From NCBI GenBank assembly GCA_001931875.2, contig MSJH02000461.1:1-45565 (forward strand): 45,565 bases of DNA, given 5' to 3'. Origin of the DNA: Byssochlamys sp. IMV 00236 (taxonomy: Eukaryota; Ascomycota; Eurotiomycetes; Eurotiales; Thermoascaceae). Position 1 is the stretch's first letter, and each line of letters opens with the position of its first letter. Position numbers and translations under genes: made by a program. Shown here piece by piece: positions 11,867 through 21,789 of this stretch. The notes beneath the pieces are model-generated. The model saw only the letters and a list, made by a program, of their open reading frames with translations, was not told where the DNA came from and searched no databases.

Positions 11867-12099
11867 TAGAACGCAAAAAAACAAAGGTGCACAGAGAAGA
11901 TGAGCCTCTGACACCTCTGCTATCCGCACACTCTAGCTACGCTCAACTGCCCAAGTCACCTAGTAGTGAGTCGACGGGAATTAAGATAAGGATGAATGGA
12001 TATGGAGCCATGGTAGATAGTGCTGGAAGCATTCATACCAATAGCACACAGCAACAACAACCCAACGAAATGCACCATGAGAGTGAGCCCAAGATATGA
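10256..12099 (+). CDS. MAM3: Mam3/CNNM family membrane protein with DUF21 and a CBS pair
   Basis: About ten exons and roughly 435 aa. N-terminal transmembrane segments ([18 protein letters not shown]) join over intron 1 to [13 protein letters not shown], the DUF21 signature. [44 protein letters not shown] and [15 protein letters not shown] follow. The CBS pair begins at [13 protein letters not shown] and includes [28 protein letters not shown] and [17 protein letters not shown], then [12 protein letters not shown] and a hydrophilic tail. The family works in Mg2+, Mn2+ or Co2+ homeostasis; yeast Mam3 is vacuolar and affects manganese accumulation and mitochondrial morphology. Intron 11063-11113 starts GCAAGT, a GC-AG intron. 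The last intron (11781-11869) contains a long (GT)n tract. Convergent with the kinase gene, 42 bp apart. Confidence 0.9.
11829..11865 (+). repeat. (GT)n microsatellite inside the last MAM3 intron
   Basis: About 18 TG units directly precede the CTAG acceptor at 11866-11869, taking the place of the usual pyrimidine tract. In other introns here the acceptor is preceded by T-rich DNA. Confidence 0.85.
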
Positions 12100-12141
12100 T
12101 TAAAAAATATATTAAATACACCAACAAACAAATAAAGAGAT

Positions 12142-14501
12142 TCATGATAAATAATCTTCATTCACATGTTCTAAAGCTGTTTCCATTGACTCTAACCAAC
12201 CGCTCAAGTCTCCCAAGGTTGACCATATAGCATCATAAAACTGTTGCTGGCTTTGTATACCGTCGAGCACAAGGGGTCGAATCGAAAGTGCATCCTCTAG
12301 ATTGTACAAGTGTCCCTCTAGTTTTTGTTTATACATCTCTGCCTCGGATGTAAACGATGTATTTCTGTTTAAAGCTTCTTGAACCATCTATAAAGTATAG
12401 AAAAAGTCGCTAAACAAGATTAGGGGAATAGAAAAGACAAGGATTATGTTTTTACCTTTTTGGTATTTTCCGTATTATCAGCACTAATACTCCTTCTATG
12501 TGATTCTGTATTTTTATTTTTTCTGTCCGTTGGTTTGGGTGACTTTTGAGTGGGTGATTTATCTTCAACAGGCCGAAGTGTGGTTGCTGATCTGACACGA
12601 CGCGCAAGTGGTATGACATTGCCTCGAAGTTGAGGAACAGGAGGTACATCGTATTGCTGTTGATGGTCAGGTCGTTGGTCCGAGTGAGAACGGGCTCGGA
12701 TCATTGGCTTGCCATTATCACTTGATCCTGATCGTGTCATAGGCGTTAGTTTTGATATAGGCGAACCGAGTAAACTACGGGGCGCCTTATTCGGTTCGAG
12801 TTTCTGAAGATCAATCTTGGGTATGGACGGTCGAGGTGGCTGGATTTGCTCTTCTTCAACTTTTGGGTTCAAGATGGGTGAAGGTAGACGTATGTCAGGA
12901 GTGACTGAATTGACGTTAGGAGGAACTAATAGATCGGGTGACTGATCTGGATTCATAAACATACGCACAAGTGGTAATGTCTCTGGATTACGGGTATATG
13001 TCTGACCCAATGTCTTTTCTGCAGCAGAAGGGCTACTGGATAACATTGGCTTGTCGCTGTTGACGTCTTTGGTCATCTAGTTTATAGATATGTGAGGTGT
13101 GAATGAGAAAAAGTTGGAAAGCTGCGCTTACATCAAATTCCCATTCATTATCAACTATTTTCTCAAATTCTGCATCTTCTTCTTCACTTTAGAAAAAGGA
13201 AAGCTGTTTGAGCATATGTCCTGTTTTTATGCTACTTAATGGCTATACCTTTCACTAATGTCATTTGAAATAATACTGCATCTCTTGATTGCATCATTCG
13301 TCTTCTTCCATACTTCATATCTAGCAATTAAATCCCTCAATGCAGATCTAGGTACCTTATTCACACTCTTTATAAACTTGGATTTTAATAATTCATCTGC
13401 ATTCAGTCTCTATATTTATACATTATTTAGTTCTTGTTCTCTCCTTTTGTGTATGATATGTGTACTTCGTTAGGGTCCTCTGCTAGACATGAGTCAACAA
13501 ACTCTTTGATTGCAGGTGAAAATGTATCTGGTAGTCTAGGAGGTGTTGACTTTGGAATGATTGATATCGCACGCATTGGATCCACATTGGCCAAGGGTGG
13601 GTTACCCGTTGCCATCTCATACACTGTGATTCCTAAAGACCAAATATCGGCCTATATTGTTCCCTAGCTTGTAAGCAAAGATATAAAACGAATGTTATAA
13701 TACCTTGTAGTTGTAAGAAGCGCCATCTCTGATCACTTCTGGTGCCATCCAATAACTAAACCAAACCAATGAATATAAGCTATTTCAATAAAGGATATAC
13801 GCTTACGGTGTCCCCACAAATGTACTCTGTCTAAACGAATTGGATGCTGCTACACCAAAATCACATAGTTGTACGTTTCCTTCTGCCGTCAAGAGGACAT
13901 TGGCAGCTATACAAACAAATTAACGCTTCCTTGAATGCATTATTGTCAGACAAACTCTTTCTACCTTTGATATCTCGGTGTATAATTTGATTTTTATGCA
14001 AATAAGAAAGTGCCAATAGTAATTCTCGAATGATAACAGCAATATATTTCTCTTCAATGTTGCCTGCTTTCATCTATATCAAGTGTGTATATGTATATGT
14101 ATTTGTGTATGTGTATGTGTGTCAGGGTAATGACTAAAACACTCTTTCTCTCTTACGATCGTTCTGACGCTACCACCAGCAGCGTAATCCATAATGATCC
14201 AAAGCTTTGTTCCAACTAAAAAGCTGCCATAATAAGGTGTCACATTTTGTGAACGAGCATGTGTTAGTTGTGATAATAAACTGATTTCTCGTTGAATGTC
14301 ATCCACATCGTCTTCTTCTGTATCTAGATTAAGTACTTTGATGGCAATAATCTTATTGGTTTGTGTATTAATCCTAATAGAATATATAAGTCATGGTATA
14401 TATTGTATTTATTAACTTTTGTACCCTTTGTAGACTGAACCATAAGCACCCTTTCCGACCTTTTTTAATTTCTTGTATATTTGTGAAGCAGAAGAAGACA
14501 T
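12142..14501 (-). CDS. STE20-family germinal-centre kinase, Nak1/Kic1/Sps1 type
   Basis: A gene of about ten exons encoding roughly 610 aa, starting MSSSASQIYKKLKKVG. The kinase domain occupies about residues 9-265. GKGAYGSVYKG is the P-loop and IIAIKVLNLD carries the VAIK lysine. HRDIKAANVLL is the catalytic loop, CDFGVAA the DFG, and FVGTPYWMAPEV the STE20 activation-loop signature. ADIWSLGITVYEMATG and a final RLNADELL motif close the domain. A region like the Nak1/Kic1 extension follows (VPRSALRDLIARYEVWKK), then an acidic patch, a long Pro/Ser-rich linker and a conserved-looking helical C-terminal end (exon 12387-12142). Kinases of this group act in the Orb6/Cbk1 morphogenesis (RAM) network controlling polarised growth. 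Subgroup assignment is by overall pattern; Kic1/Nak1 fits best. It lies 241 bp downstream of PTC7 on the same strand. Confidence 0.9.
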
Positions 14502-14676
14502 GATTTTATAATAAGAAAAAGAAAAAGAAAAAGAATACAATCTTTACACTTTTGATCAAAAGTCACAAGGGTAAGGAGAAACTCATGTCTATTAATAATA
14601 AAGTATACGTTTATTGTGAGTAGTTTCGACAAGGATTATGAAAGGGGGAAGAGAATAAATACACACACAGTAAAGA

Positions 14677-14702
14677 AAAAAAAAAAAAAAAAAAAAAAAA
14701 AA
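14677..14702 (+). repeat. Homopolymer A tract
   Basis: A run of about 26 A on the + strand, within 70 bp of the 3' end of PTC7 (poly-T in gene sense). It may be a polymerase-slippage tract or an old retroposed tail; no associated element is recognisable. Confidence 0.8.
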
Positions 14703-14742
14703 GATTGAATTACTATTTACATGAATGAATGAAATGCTTATT

Positions 14743-15635
14743 TCAAGGTAATGGTGGTGGTGAAGGTTCTGGTAATTGATCATCCTTTTTTATAATAGCT
14801 ACAATTACACTAATATCATCTGCTTTCCCACCCTATATTGAAAAGATAAATAATCTATTGTATACTCTAGAATGTCCTTACTTGGTAATATAAACCTTCG
14901 TGCATGGCTTTAACTTGAAATGGTGAAGTAGGATTATCTGGATCTTCACTCACAATTTTTGCTCTTTGAACAAGGGCCTCTGATATCAATTGAGGTATAG
15001 TCATTGGATCCAAATCAGTCTGATCTATTAATTTTTTAACTTCTTCCAATATTTCATCGTCATACAAATTATCAAATAAACCATCTGATCCCAAGACGAT
15101 AATATCATTCTCTTCAATCTTGACTGTAAATTGCTATATTTCTATTGCTTAGTTCCCATTAAACAATAACGTCATCATCCCTTACCTGAGCATCCGATGG
15201 AGAATCAAAGGAAGCTGTTCCTAGTTGAAATGGGAAATTGAACGAATGCTGTTGTTCTTCAGACCTAAAAATATAATTGTTTTTCCTAATCACGGATATT
15301 CCGCAATCGCCAATATTGACTATTCTTAGTTCATCCTGACATAGTACGGCTATACATGCTGTAGTTGATCCCACGATACCCTTTATATACCTTTTAATAC
15401 TTGCATATCAACATATATATATATATATATAATACCTCATTTTGTGCATCTATTGTCGTTAGATGATATGCACTTTCCAATATCTGTATCGGATCAGGAT
15501 TCACCGGCGACTGTTGTGGTCTCACATTCGTCTTGATACGATCCAACTCTAGTTGTGCATAGTGCATCAATTTTCTAGAGTACAAGGCCGGGTTGGCTCC
15601 TACATTGAAAGGGTAAATAAACTATTCCCTTTGTG

Positions 15636-15667
<32 letters not shown>

Positions 15668-15987
15668 CCAGCATGTGCCCTCCAACCTCCCACGCCATCT
15701 GCGACACCAAGAGCATCGTGTCGCTTAAAATAAGCATCATCGCCCACTTGACTACTTGTGTACACACCATCGTCTTGGCTTTCAACGGTTTTGCCTCTTT
15801 TCGGATAACCAGAGACACCTAATCTAAGGGAATATCGATAGAGTATAGAGGATAAAGAAGGGTGAAAAAAGTCAATCACATTCAGATTGTTGCGTGTCTT
15901 TTCTTGAGAAACTGCTGCAATGCTTCGTCTTGTACATTGTATCCACGGACGCATAATGGGCAGTTTATGAAAAGCATGGTATAACAT
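14743..15987 (-). CDS. PTC7: Mitochondrial PP2C-type protein phosphatase Ptc7
   Basis: Five exons (15987-15669, 15599-15436, 15380-15186, 15133-14882, 14832-14743) give 339 aa, close to yeast Ptc7 (343 aa). The N-terminus is basic and Ser-rich (LPIMRPWIQCTRRSIAAVS), suited to a mitochondrial presequence. The PP2C core has VGDDAYF, ALGVADGVGGWR (metal-binding Asp), GSTTACIAVL, VNIGDCGISVIR, EEQQHSFNFPFQLG, VLGSDGLFDNLYDDEI and GGKADDISVIVA. In yeast and animals Ptc7/PPTC7 dephosphorylates mitochondrial proteins, including the coenzyme Q factor Coq7. Introns 1 and 2 both carry (AT)n runs just after the donor. Reading into intron 1 terminates quickly, so unlike yeast PTC7 a retained first intron could not give a longer isoform. 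Confidence 0.93.
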
Positions 15988-16076
15988 TAGATCTTTAATG
16001 ATGTACGTCTATGTGTATTTCAATCCTATGTTGTTGATTGTTGCTTGTGGTTGATTTAAGCAGAACAAAGCATATA

Positions 16077-17400
16077 CAGCCACACTTTTGGAATTTGGTG
16101 TTTTCTCAAAATTAAATGGCGGAAAGCCAAAATAAATGTCCACATGTCGAAGCTACCCCTCATGTCGGAACGAGTCAGCATACTACAGGCGCAATTCCTC
16201 TTCTATTCCTTATATTTGCCAGAAGATGCACTACTTACTTGCCTGTTACATTATATCCGCAATACCAGAGGAAGCCAGTGGTACGCTCTCTCTCGTACAC
16301 CGCTTTGGAAAACTTTACTGTCTACTACTGAGGAACCCGATACTCGTTCACTCAAGGCTGCTAAACGACGCTTTTTACAACAGAATCTAAAGATCCGTCA
16401 ACGATGCCGAGATTCTAAACTGCTTTCTAACTGCCGTCGATCAACCTCTCTGTATCCCATACTCTGGCTGCCCATGTTTAAATCAGAGCGCAGCCGCTGT
16501 ATACGCTGGAGACTAGGCTAGCTTCCTGGTGGTAAACCTCGACCATGTCCCAAGCACCTAACGCAACTGCTCTCTAAGAAACACGCTATTAGTTGTCTTG
16601 ATATGCACCGACGTCTGTTCATGCCTGAGACCATACGAGATCCATTGTCATTCCTTCTGAGTATGTTACTTTTACGCCCTTCGGCTACCCCCAAACCTAG
16701 CCCTCACCTGGTCTCAGCGATAGCCGATTATATGCTCCCTACTATATGAATTAGATCAGCTACACCATAACAAATTGACCACTAACAGGCATCTCCATGG
16801 TCAAAAGTTCCTTGTGTGGTTAAATCAATTCTTTTAATTTATCATCGGTAACTCTACTCATAACTTTCCTTTTACATTTTTTTACCCTTATCCGCATAAG
16901 GAGTTTTTTCGCTACTATTTACTTCCAAACGGATTGAACGAATTGAACGATGTTTATTTGTTTTATATCTTAGCGCTCAATTGGACTATCAATAAAAATA
17001 ATATCATTTGCAAAAATTAATGCTATGCCTAATTGTCGCGTATCTTCTGCACCTGTTTGTCCCTCTCTCTTAATAAAAATATAGCATAATAATAAATACC
17101 TCATCCTTTTTCGGCGGTTTATACACCATATGCACAGTCTAAGCAATGAAATGGATTTTCGAAGTTTTGGGCGTAAAGGTTTTTTGATGAAGTCGTTTTT
17201 TGCCTTTTTTGGACAAAGTGAGCCACAGCTTCTTGCAACGATAGCGATTATGAGCAATAAGTATACAAAACTCCTTGACATTGAGCTACACCAGCGAGAT
17301 AAGTAGTTGCCGTACGTTTGGTGTCTCAACTTCCGCTCCCAATTTTATCGTAGCGAAGCGTAGGTGCAAAATTGGTCAGAAGGAGGGCACTATCCCCATC
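16077..17400 (+). mobile_element. Degenerate dispersed repeat (copy 1), interrupted by a retrotransposon fragment
   Basis: 16077-16139 matches 45275-45330 (shared GGAATTTGG, CTCAAAA, TAAATGGCGG, AATAAATGTC). A second block, 17029-17105, matches 45418-45495 (shared TGCCTAATTGTCGC, TCCCTCTCTCTT). Between them copy 1 holds the retrotransposon piece, which copy 2 lacks. The left end follows TA and begins CAGCCACAC (CAGTCAAACC in copy 2), reminiscent of pogo/Tigger-type termini. I could not find a matching inverted right end, nor a transposase, so the class is a guess and the right limit approximate. 17110-17400 has no recognisable gene. Confidence 0.5.
16140..16996 (+). mobile_element. 3' fragment of a non-LTR (LINE-type) retrotransposon, copy 1
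   Basis: 16144-16518 is open and reads SILQAQFLFYSLYLPEDALL, then SQWYALSRTPLWK, PILWLPMFKSERSRCIRWR. After a stop, the same frame continues LPGGKPRPCPKHLTQLL and HAISCLDMHRRLFMPETIRD. This matches my recollection of the C-terminal part of Mucorales LINE reverse transcriptases (region after the RT fingers, with a short Cys/His-containing tail). It is 5' truncated at about 16140, lacks the RT catalytic core, has an in-frame stop at 16519, and ends in an A-rich tail (AATAAAAATAA) near 16996. From 16430 onward it is closely similar to the copy at 39.6-40.1 kb. Inactive. Confidence 0.7.
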
Positions 17401-17597
17401 TTTTAAGCATTGAGTAATCAAAGTCTGTGTTGATATTGAGTATACAAGATCTTTATTGATATTGAATATATTATGTAAAGCTTAGAAACTGAACGCATAA
17501 ATCCTTTTCAGGCATCATCGTTATTATATATGCATTTATTATGACTAAAGCTTTCTAGGCAAGCCAAGCATTAAATCAAGATTTATAATAGAATTGT

Positions 17598-17602
<5 letters not shown>

Positions 17603-17638
<36 letters not shown>
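17603..17638 (+). repeat. 36-nt homopolymer A tract
   Basis: One of the longest homopolymers in the window, 50 bp beyond the stop of decayed copy B (where it reads as poly-T in gene sense). Length is likely to be unstable and error-prone in assembly. Confidence 0.85.
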
Positions 17639-17640
<2 letters not shown>

Positions 17641-17687
17641 ACTTTAGCAGTAAAAAAAAGGTATAATGATAATAGTATAGACAGGTT

Positions 17688-18861
17688 TTAAGTGATGGTT
17701 TTAGCAAATGTGACAAGATCTCGGGCCAATGCAAACATGATTTTGGTATCTTTGACAAATTTTTGTAGTTCTGGAGGGTTTACTGGGCATCTTGAAATAG
17801 TGTAGTTGTATCGAACATATTGTTTTTTAAATTTGAGCAAGACTTCATAGTGGATTAATTTGCCTACAAAAACAAAATACATGTTAAAATATATGTAATA
17901 TCTGCCGACTTATACTTACTAAAATAGAGAACGGTAAAAACTTTGTTTAATTGACTTTAAAGCATTTTCATAGATTTTTTTAATGTCGCTGTCGTATTTT
18001 ACCATTGATGAAGAAATATTTCCTCCTGCAAACTCGATGATTAACAATATCTCTTTTGAACCTTTTAAAATTCCCAATCCATCTATTTTGGTTGACTTGG
18101 TAAAATCATTACTGACTTCGATCCTGTCCACAATACATTATATTCAGAGAGAATGAGATGTTATCATAAAAAAATATATGTTTACCATTTTGTATTAAAA
18201 AGATGTGCGTAAGGTAAGAGTAAATGATTGAAAATGGATTGAATTGTATACGAGATTGCAGTTCGTTCAGAAAATGGTGAAATAAGAGGATTGGTTGCAA
18301 ATTCTATAAATCTTACACTACAACAGAAAAATTAGTAGATAGTCAGCAGTCTGGAAACGCATAACTTACAAGTGTTCCGTTATGAACTTGACGTAAGCCC
18401 GATCTTGATGTTTCAAAGGATCAAATTGCTTATCTGTAAATTCATGATTTTTTAAAAGTTCTCTACGCCAATTCATCACTGATTTATCTTCACCACTTAA
18501 TCTGTCGACAAGGCTTTTATATTCAGGAGTGTATTCATATTCTTTGAATTGGCACATGTCTTGTAAGGCTATAATTGTACTTGCTGAAAATTTATCTATT
18601 GCCATTTCATGTGCAGCTGTAACTGTCCAATCAATAACACTATCCAAACTAAACACGTAGAAGTGAGTAAATAATAATTACTAAGTTTGATATATAGTAC
18701 TGTTGCCTGTACTCGATTGCCTCATTTATATCATGAAAATAATCCTCAAACACCTTATTATCATTGCTATTATTAACGCGTGTGAAGTATTGATCAGAAC
18801 AATGGAAAATTATAAGAGAAGTATAAGTCAATGAATCTCTATATAATCTCTTTATTAAGAT
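17688..18861 (-). pseudogene. Decayed member of a multi-copy hypothetical gene family (copy B)
   Basis: A minus-strand multi-exon gene. Exon pieces read VFEDYFHDINEAIEYRQ (first exon, no ATG found upstream), then SVIDWTVTAAHEMAIDKFSA to FITEHF, VRFIEFATNPLISPFSE, STKIDGLGILKGSKEILLII, VFTVLYFSKLIHYEVLLKFK, and a C-terminus ending at 17688. GT-AG introns can be placed at about 18707-18656, 18370-18320, 18183-18123 and 17924-17866. Between SIKQ and KVFTVLYF (about 17950) the frame must shift by one base with no room for an intron. With the missing start codon this suggests a recent pseudogene, or a sequencing indel. The KIDGLGI...EILLIIE block parallels copy A. Function unknown; no catalytic motif recognised. 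Confidence 0.5.
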
Positions 18862-18889
18862 CAAGACGAGAGTGAGAACCCAATATTAC

Positions 18890-19085
18890 AAACAGCGTTA
18901 TTTTATATGAAAACAGAATTATTAAGGAACCGATTTAGTTATGGCCAATGATAGTTGGGCATGTCGCGTTATGTATGTTAATAACGTGTATTGTTGTCAG
19001 TATCTTTGTATTATTCATTCTTAGAGTATAGATTTAGAGTAATCTCATACGACAAGATTAAGTATTTATAGGGTAAATACGGCAG
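18890..19085 (+). repeat. Dispersed repeat, copy 1
   Basis: Two blocks recur elsewhere. TTTTATATGA...TTATGGCCAATG...GGCATG (18900-18970) resembles 28620-28670. GTTAATAACGTGTATTG...TTAGAGTATAGATTTA (18976-19040) and TATAGGG..ATACG..AGCG beyond it resemble the reverse complement of 26695-26810. The divergence is large and I see no terminal repeats. Confidence 0.45.
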
Positions 19086-19324
19086 CGTGAATCAACAGAA
19101 CATAAAGATGATGACGCAGTACTGTTAGAACTCTTTGATAATCTGATGCCAGCTGAAGGTAAATCATCTGTATTCTTAGAAACTTCTGGAGATTCAGTGT
19201 TATTCAAAAGTGTTGTGGATGTACTGGCTTCTGAGTAACTCAATCCAAGTGCCCAAAAATACAAAGAGCTTTAAAACAAGTAATATGTATAAACAAAATA
19301 AAATGCTATTTTTACAATCTGTGT

Positions 19325-19689
19325 TTATGTTTGGATGTTTCCCCACGCTATTTGTGCCAAGTTAATTGTATTTTCAGTAGCCATCTGCTGTGATTGTTGG
19401 ACTGTACGACTAGATGTAGTTTTCTTTGCTTTAGAGTCTCTCAACTCCCAATACTGCTTATACATTTTGCCGAGTTCTGAAGCAGAATTATTGCGTGTCT
19501 AGCAATAATAAATATGTTGGTAATATGCTAAATATAAGCGATTCTCATATAAACTTACTTCAAATATGGCGTTTTGACACCTTGCTTGTTTTCGGCATTC
19601 ACGATTACCTGATTTTATGAGACTCTCTAATGTACTTTTGTAGCCTATATTTATGCCATTACGGTCCAATTGCTTGGAGTCAGCGCATT
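19325..19689 (-). pseudogene. Decayed or truncated hypothetical gene (copy C)
   Basis: Two exons are visible: 19689-19559 (ECADSKQLDRNGINIGYKS, NRECRKQARCQNAIFE) and 19498-19325 (TRNNSASELGKMYKQYWELR, SKAKKTTSSRTVQQSQQMA) with a proper intron between. A stop follows IAWGNIQT. Another open, Ser-rich stretch (19264-19058) may be a further exon. The 5' end is lost: upstream of 19690 come an acceptor, a poly-T/A tract and the MITE at 19850. It looks like the 3' half of a larger gene cut off by insertion or decay. The motif ELGKMYxQYW is one I associate with repeated Mucorales proteins of unknown function. Confidence 0.4.
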
Positions 19690-19849
19690 CTATATAAGAC
19701 AGGCTCGGATGTAAAGAATAAAACTCTTTGTTTTTTTTTTTTTTTTTTTCTTTAGTTGTGTTTTCTTGTTTAGCATTGAGGAGAATAATAAATGTAAAGT
19801 TTGAAAGGAAAAGTCTACGTGTTTTCTCTTGTGTATTCTTAAGTCTTTT

Positions 19850-20349
19850 CGGGAAATACTACGCATACACGAAAATGTGGATTTTGCTATTTGCACTGCA
19901 TTTTTTCAATTAGTGATGTAAGCAATTCAGCTTGCATAGAAAACAGCATATCTATCGCATTTACCTTATAAGAACTACATCTTGTAAAAAAATTACTTGA
20001 AGAACGAAAAGCAAAAGAAAAGACTGATCACAGAATGCATTATTCTTCTAGATGCGTCATACCCAATTCTCACTGGCCCATGATAAATTCATGCAACAAA
20101 CCTGTTTTCTTATAAAATGGTGCTGTTTTTAATGATGAGCTCTCAGCATAATAAAGAGATTATTACAGACTCATCGACAAATGCTTCTCTTATACTTCAG
20201 TTTTGTACATAGTGTCGTGTGGGTGTAGTTTGTCTAGTGCTGTTTGCTGTGCAAGTTGGATTGCTTACACCACTAATTGTGAAAATGCAGTGCAAGTGTG
20301 CAGTGCAAATAGCAAAACTCGTATTTTCGCGTATGCGTAGTGTTTCCCC
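19850..20349. mobile_element. MITE-like element with about 100 bp terminal inverted repeats
   Basis: The left arm 19850-19951 and right arm 20237-20349 are inverted copies. Left begins GGGAAATACTACGCATAC; right, reverse complemented, begins GGGGAAACACTACGCATAC. They continue in parallel through TTTTGCTATTTGCACTGCA, AATTAGTG-TGTAAGCAAT and AAACAGCA. The right arm has an extra internal repeat of TTGCACTGCA. Arms are about 85 percent identical by eye. The interior (about 285 bp) has no coding pattern. No clear target duplication is visible at the outer ends (TTTTC / CTGGG). It is a non-autonomous DNA element, or possibly a fold-back remnant. Confidence 0.75.
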
Positions 20350-20541
20350 TGGGTGACAGATTTGTGACCCAGCTAAAAGCTTGTCAAAATACCTTCACTG
20401 TATACAAAAAAAAAAAAAGAAATATAGAAGGGAAAACAAGGAAAAAATAGCTTTTTCCCCCTTTTTTTCAGTCATTTCCATATTTGGACTCTTTTTTTAA
20501 AACAGAAACAGAAACAGGAACTTCATTTTTATTCGCTCAGA

Positions 20542-21789
20542 TCAAATTGACTCACAAAGTCGATAAAAGTCGGCAACAAGATAAAGAGATCCACAGAGGA
20601 CGATGATATCTTCAGGCTGACGTAAGGTACCTGCCTCTTTTAAAGCCTGTTCTAGTGAACACCAACTGGAAGCGCCTTTGACGTGGCTTGCTATCTCTGA
20701 AGGGTCAATAGACTGTATCCAAGGCATACCTTCTGGCTGACTGAAGGGAACAGCTAGTAAGGCATCTTCTGGTTTCACAAGTTGATGAAGCATGTCCTTG
20801 ATGTCCTTTCCTGCTGTAGCTCCAATAATCCAAATGACTCGTTTCTTTCGAAGTGATTCAACGTGACGATGCAAGGCAGTGGCTGCGGGTGGATTATGTG
20901 CTCCGTCCACGAGAATGTTGTCAAGATGAAACATCTTTAATTTTGGCACCCGTGCGCTCGTGATCCAATCTAGTCTACCAGGCCATAGAGTCTTGGCCAT
21001 GCCTGCTGCTAATTGATCTGCTGTCAGTTGAATGACGCCTAATTGATGGAGCCAGTCCAGTGCGGTGACGGCCGTACCAGAATTCATGCGCTGATAGTCT
21101 CCGTTCAGTTGAATGGGGTATGTGTACTCTTGTTTATCCACAGAGAGAGAGCACATCTGTGGTCCTATCCATTCCGCAGTCATCGCCAACTTGTACGGAC
21201 ATTGAACTTGTCGAGCATAGTTCTCGAGGGTATCCAGAGCAGCAGAACTATCTTGAGGTGCAATGACCACTGGACAACCCGGTTTCATGATGCCTGCCTT
21301 TGCATATGCAATCTCTTCAATCGTATTTCCCAATATATTTGCATGATCCATGCCAATGGCAGTAATGATACACATCGTAGCTCGACCAATCGCGTTTGTC
21401 GCATCATAACGTCCACCGAGCCCTACTTCCAACACGACAAACTCGACATGGTGTTGATCAAACAGGTAAAAGGCGGTAGCCACAAGCCTTTCAAATGATG
21501 TTGCACCTATCTTTTCGTCCTTGTCTAGTTTATCGATTGTTTCAACAGCGTGATTGTAATCTATTTGGCTTATAGCCTGTCCATTCACATTGATACTGTC
21601 TCGTGGTTCGATGAGATGAGGTGAATTGAATCTACCAACAGAATATCCACATGTGCGTAATACAGATGCAACATAAGCACAGACAGAACCTTTACCATTT
21701 GTTCCAGCCACATGAACAATCTTGATTCGTTCATCTGGTCTGTCAAGTGCATCCAACAGTCGTCTCGTCCTCTCCAATCCAAAATCCAT
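20542..21789 (-). CDS. FOL3: Dihydrofolate synthase (Mur-ligase family)
   Basis: A single uninterrupted exon of 415 aa, matching yeast Fol3 (427 aa) along its length. MDFGLERTRRLLDALD leads to the P-loop HVAGTNGKGSV (K33). RFNSPHL and DSINVN follow, then VVLEVGLGGRYDATNAI, ITAIGMDHANILG and EIAYAKAGIMK (typical FPGS/DHFS blocks). The C-terminal domain has LWPGRLDWI, ILVDGAHNP, EGMPWIQSIDPSEI and IVLCGSLYLV. It joins glutamate to 7,8-dihydropteroate using ATP. EGMPWI..DP favours Fol3 over Met7-type folylpolyglutamate synthase. An in-frame ATG at 21864 would add 25 hydrophobic/Phe-rich residues translated from a T-rich 5' region; I prefer 21789 because the family begins there. Divergent from PRI1 with 102 bp between starts. 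Confidence 0.95.
   Translation of the reverse strand: MDFGLERTRRLLDALDRPDERIKIVHVAGTNGKGSVCAYVASVLRTCGYSVGRFNSPHLIEPRDSINVNGQAISQIDYNHAVETIDKLDKDEKIGATSFERLVATAFYLFDQHHVEFVVLEVGLGGRYDATNAIGRATMCIITAIGMDHANILGNTIEEIAYAKAGIMKPGCPVVIAPQDSSAALDTLENYARQVQCPYKLAMTAEWIGPQMCSLSVDKQEYTYPIQLNGDYQRMNSGTAVTALDWLHQLGVIQLTADQLAAGMAKTLWPGRLDWITSARVPKLKMFHLDNILVDGAHNPPAATALHRHVESLRKKRVIWIIGATAGKDIKDMLHQLVKPEDALLAVPFSQPEGMPWIQSIDPSEIASHVKGASSWCSLEQALKEAGTLRQPEDIIVLCGSLYLVADFYRLCESI

Noticed and set aside
16970..17329. 119-residue minus-strand frame with hydrophobic stretch
   Set aside because: Lies in repeat DNA, partly in the LINE tail; no recognisable transposase or membrane protein signature and no second copy keeps it open.
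21043..21498. 151-residue plus-strand frame inside FOL3
   Set aside because: Antisense to a fully conserved enzyme; composition gives no protein family pattern.
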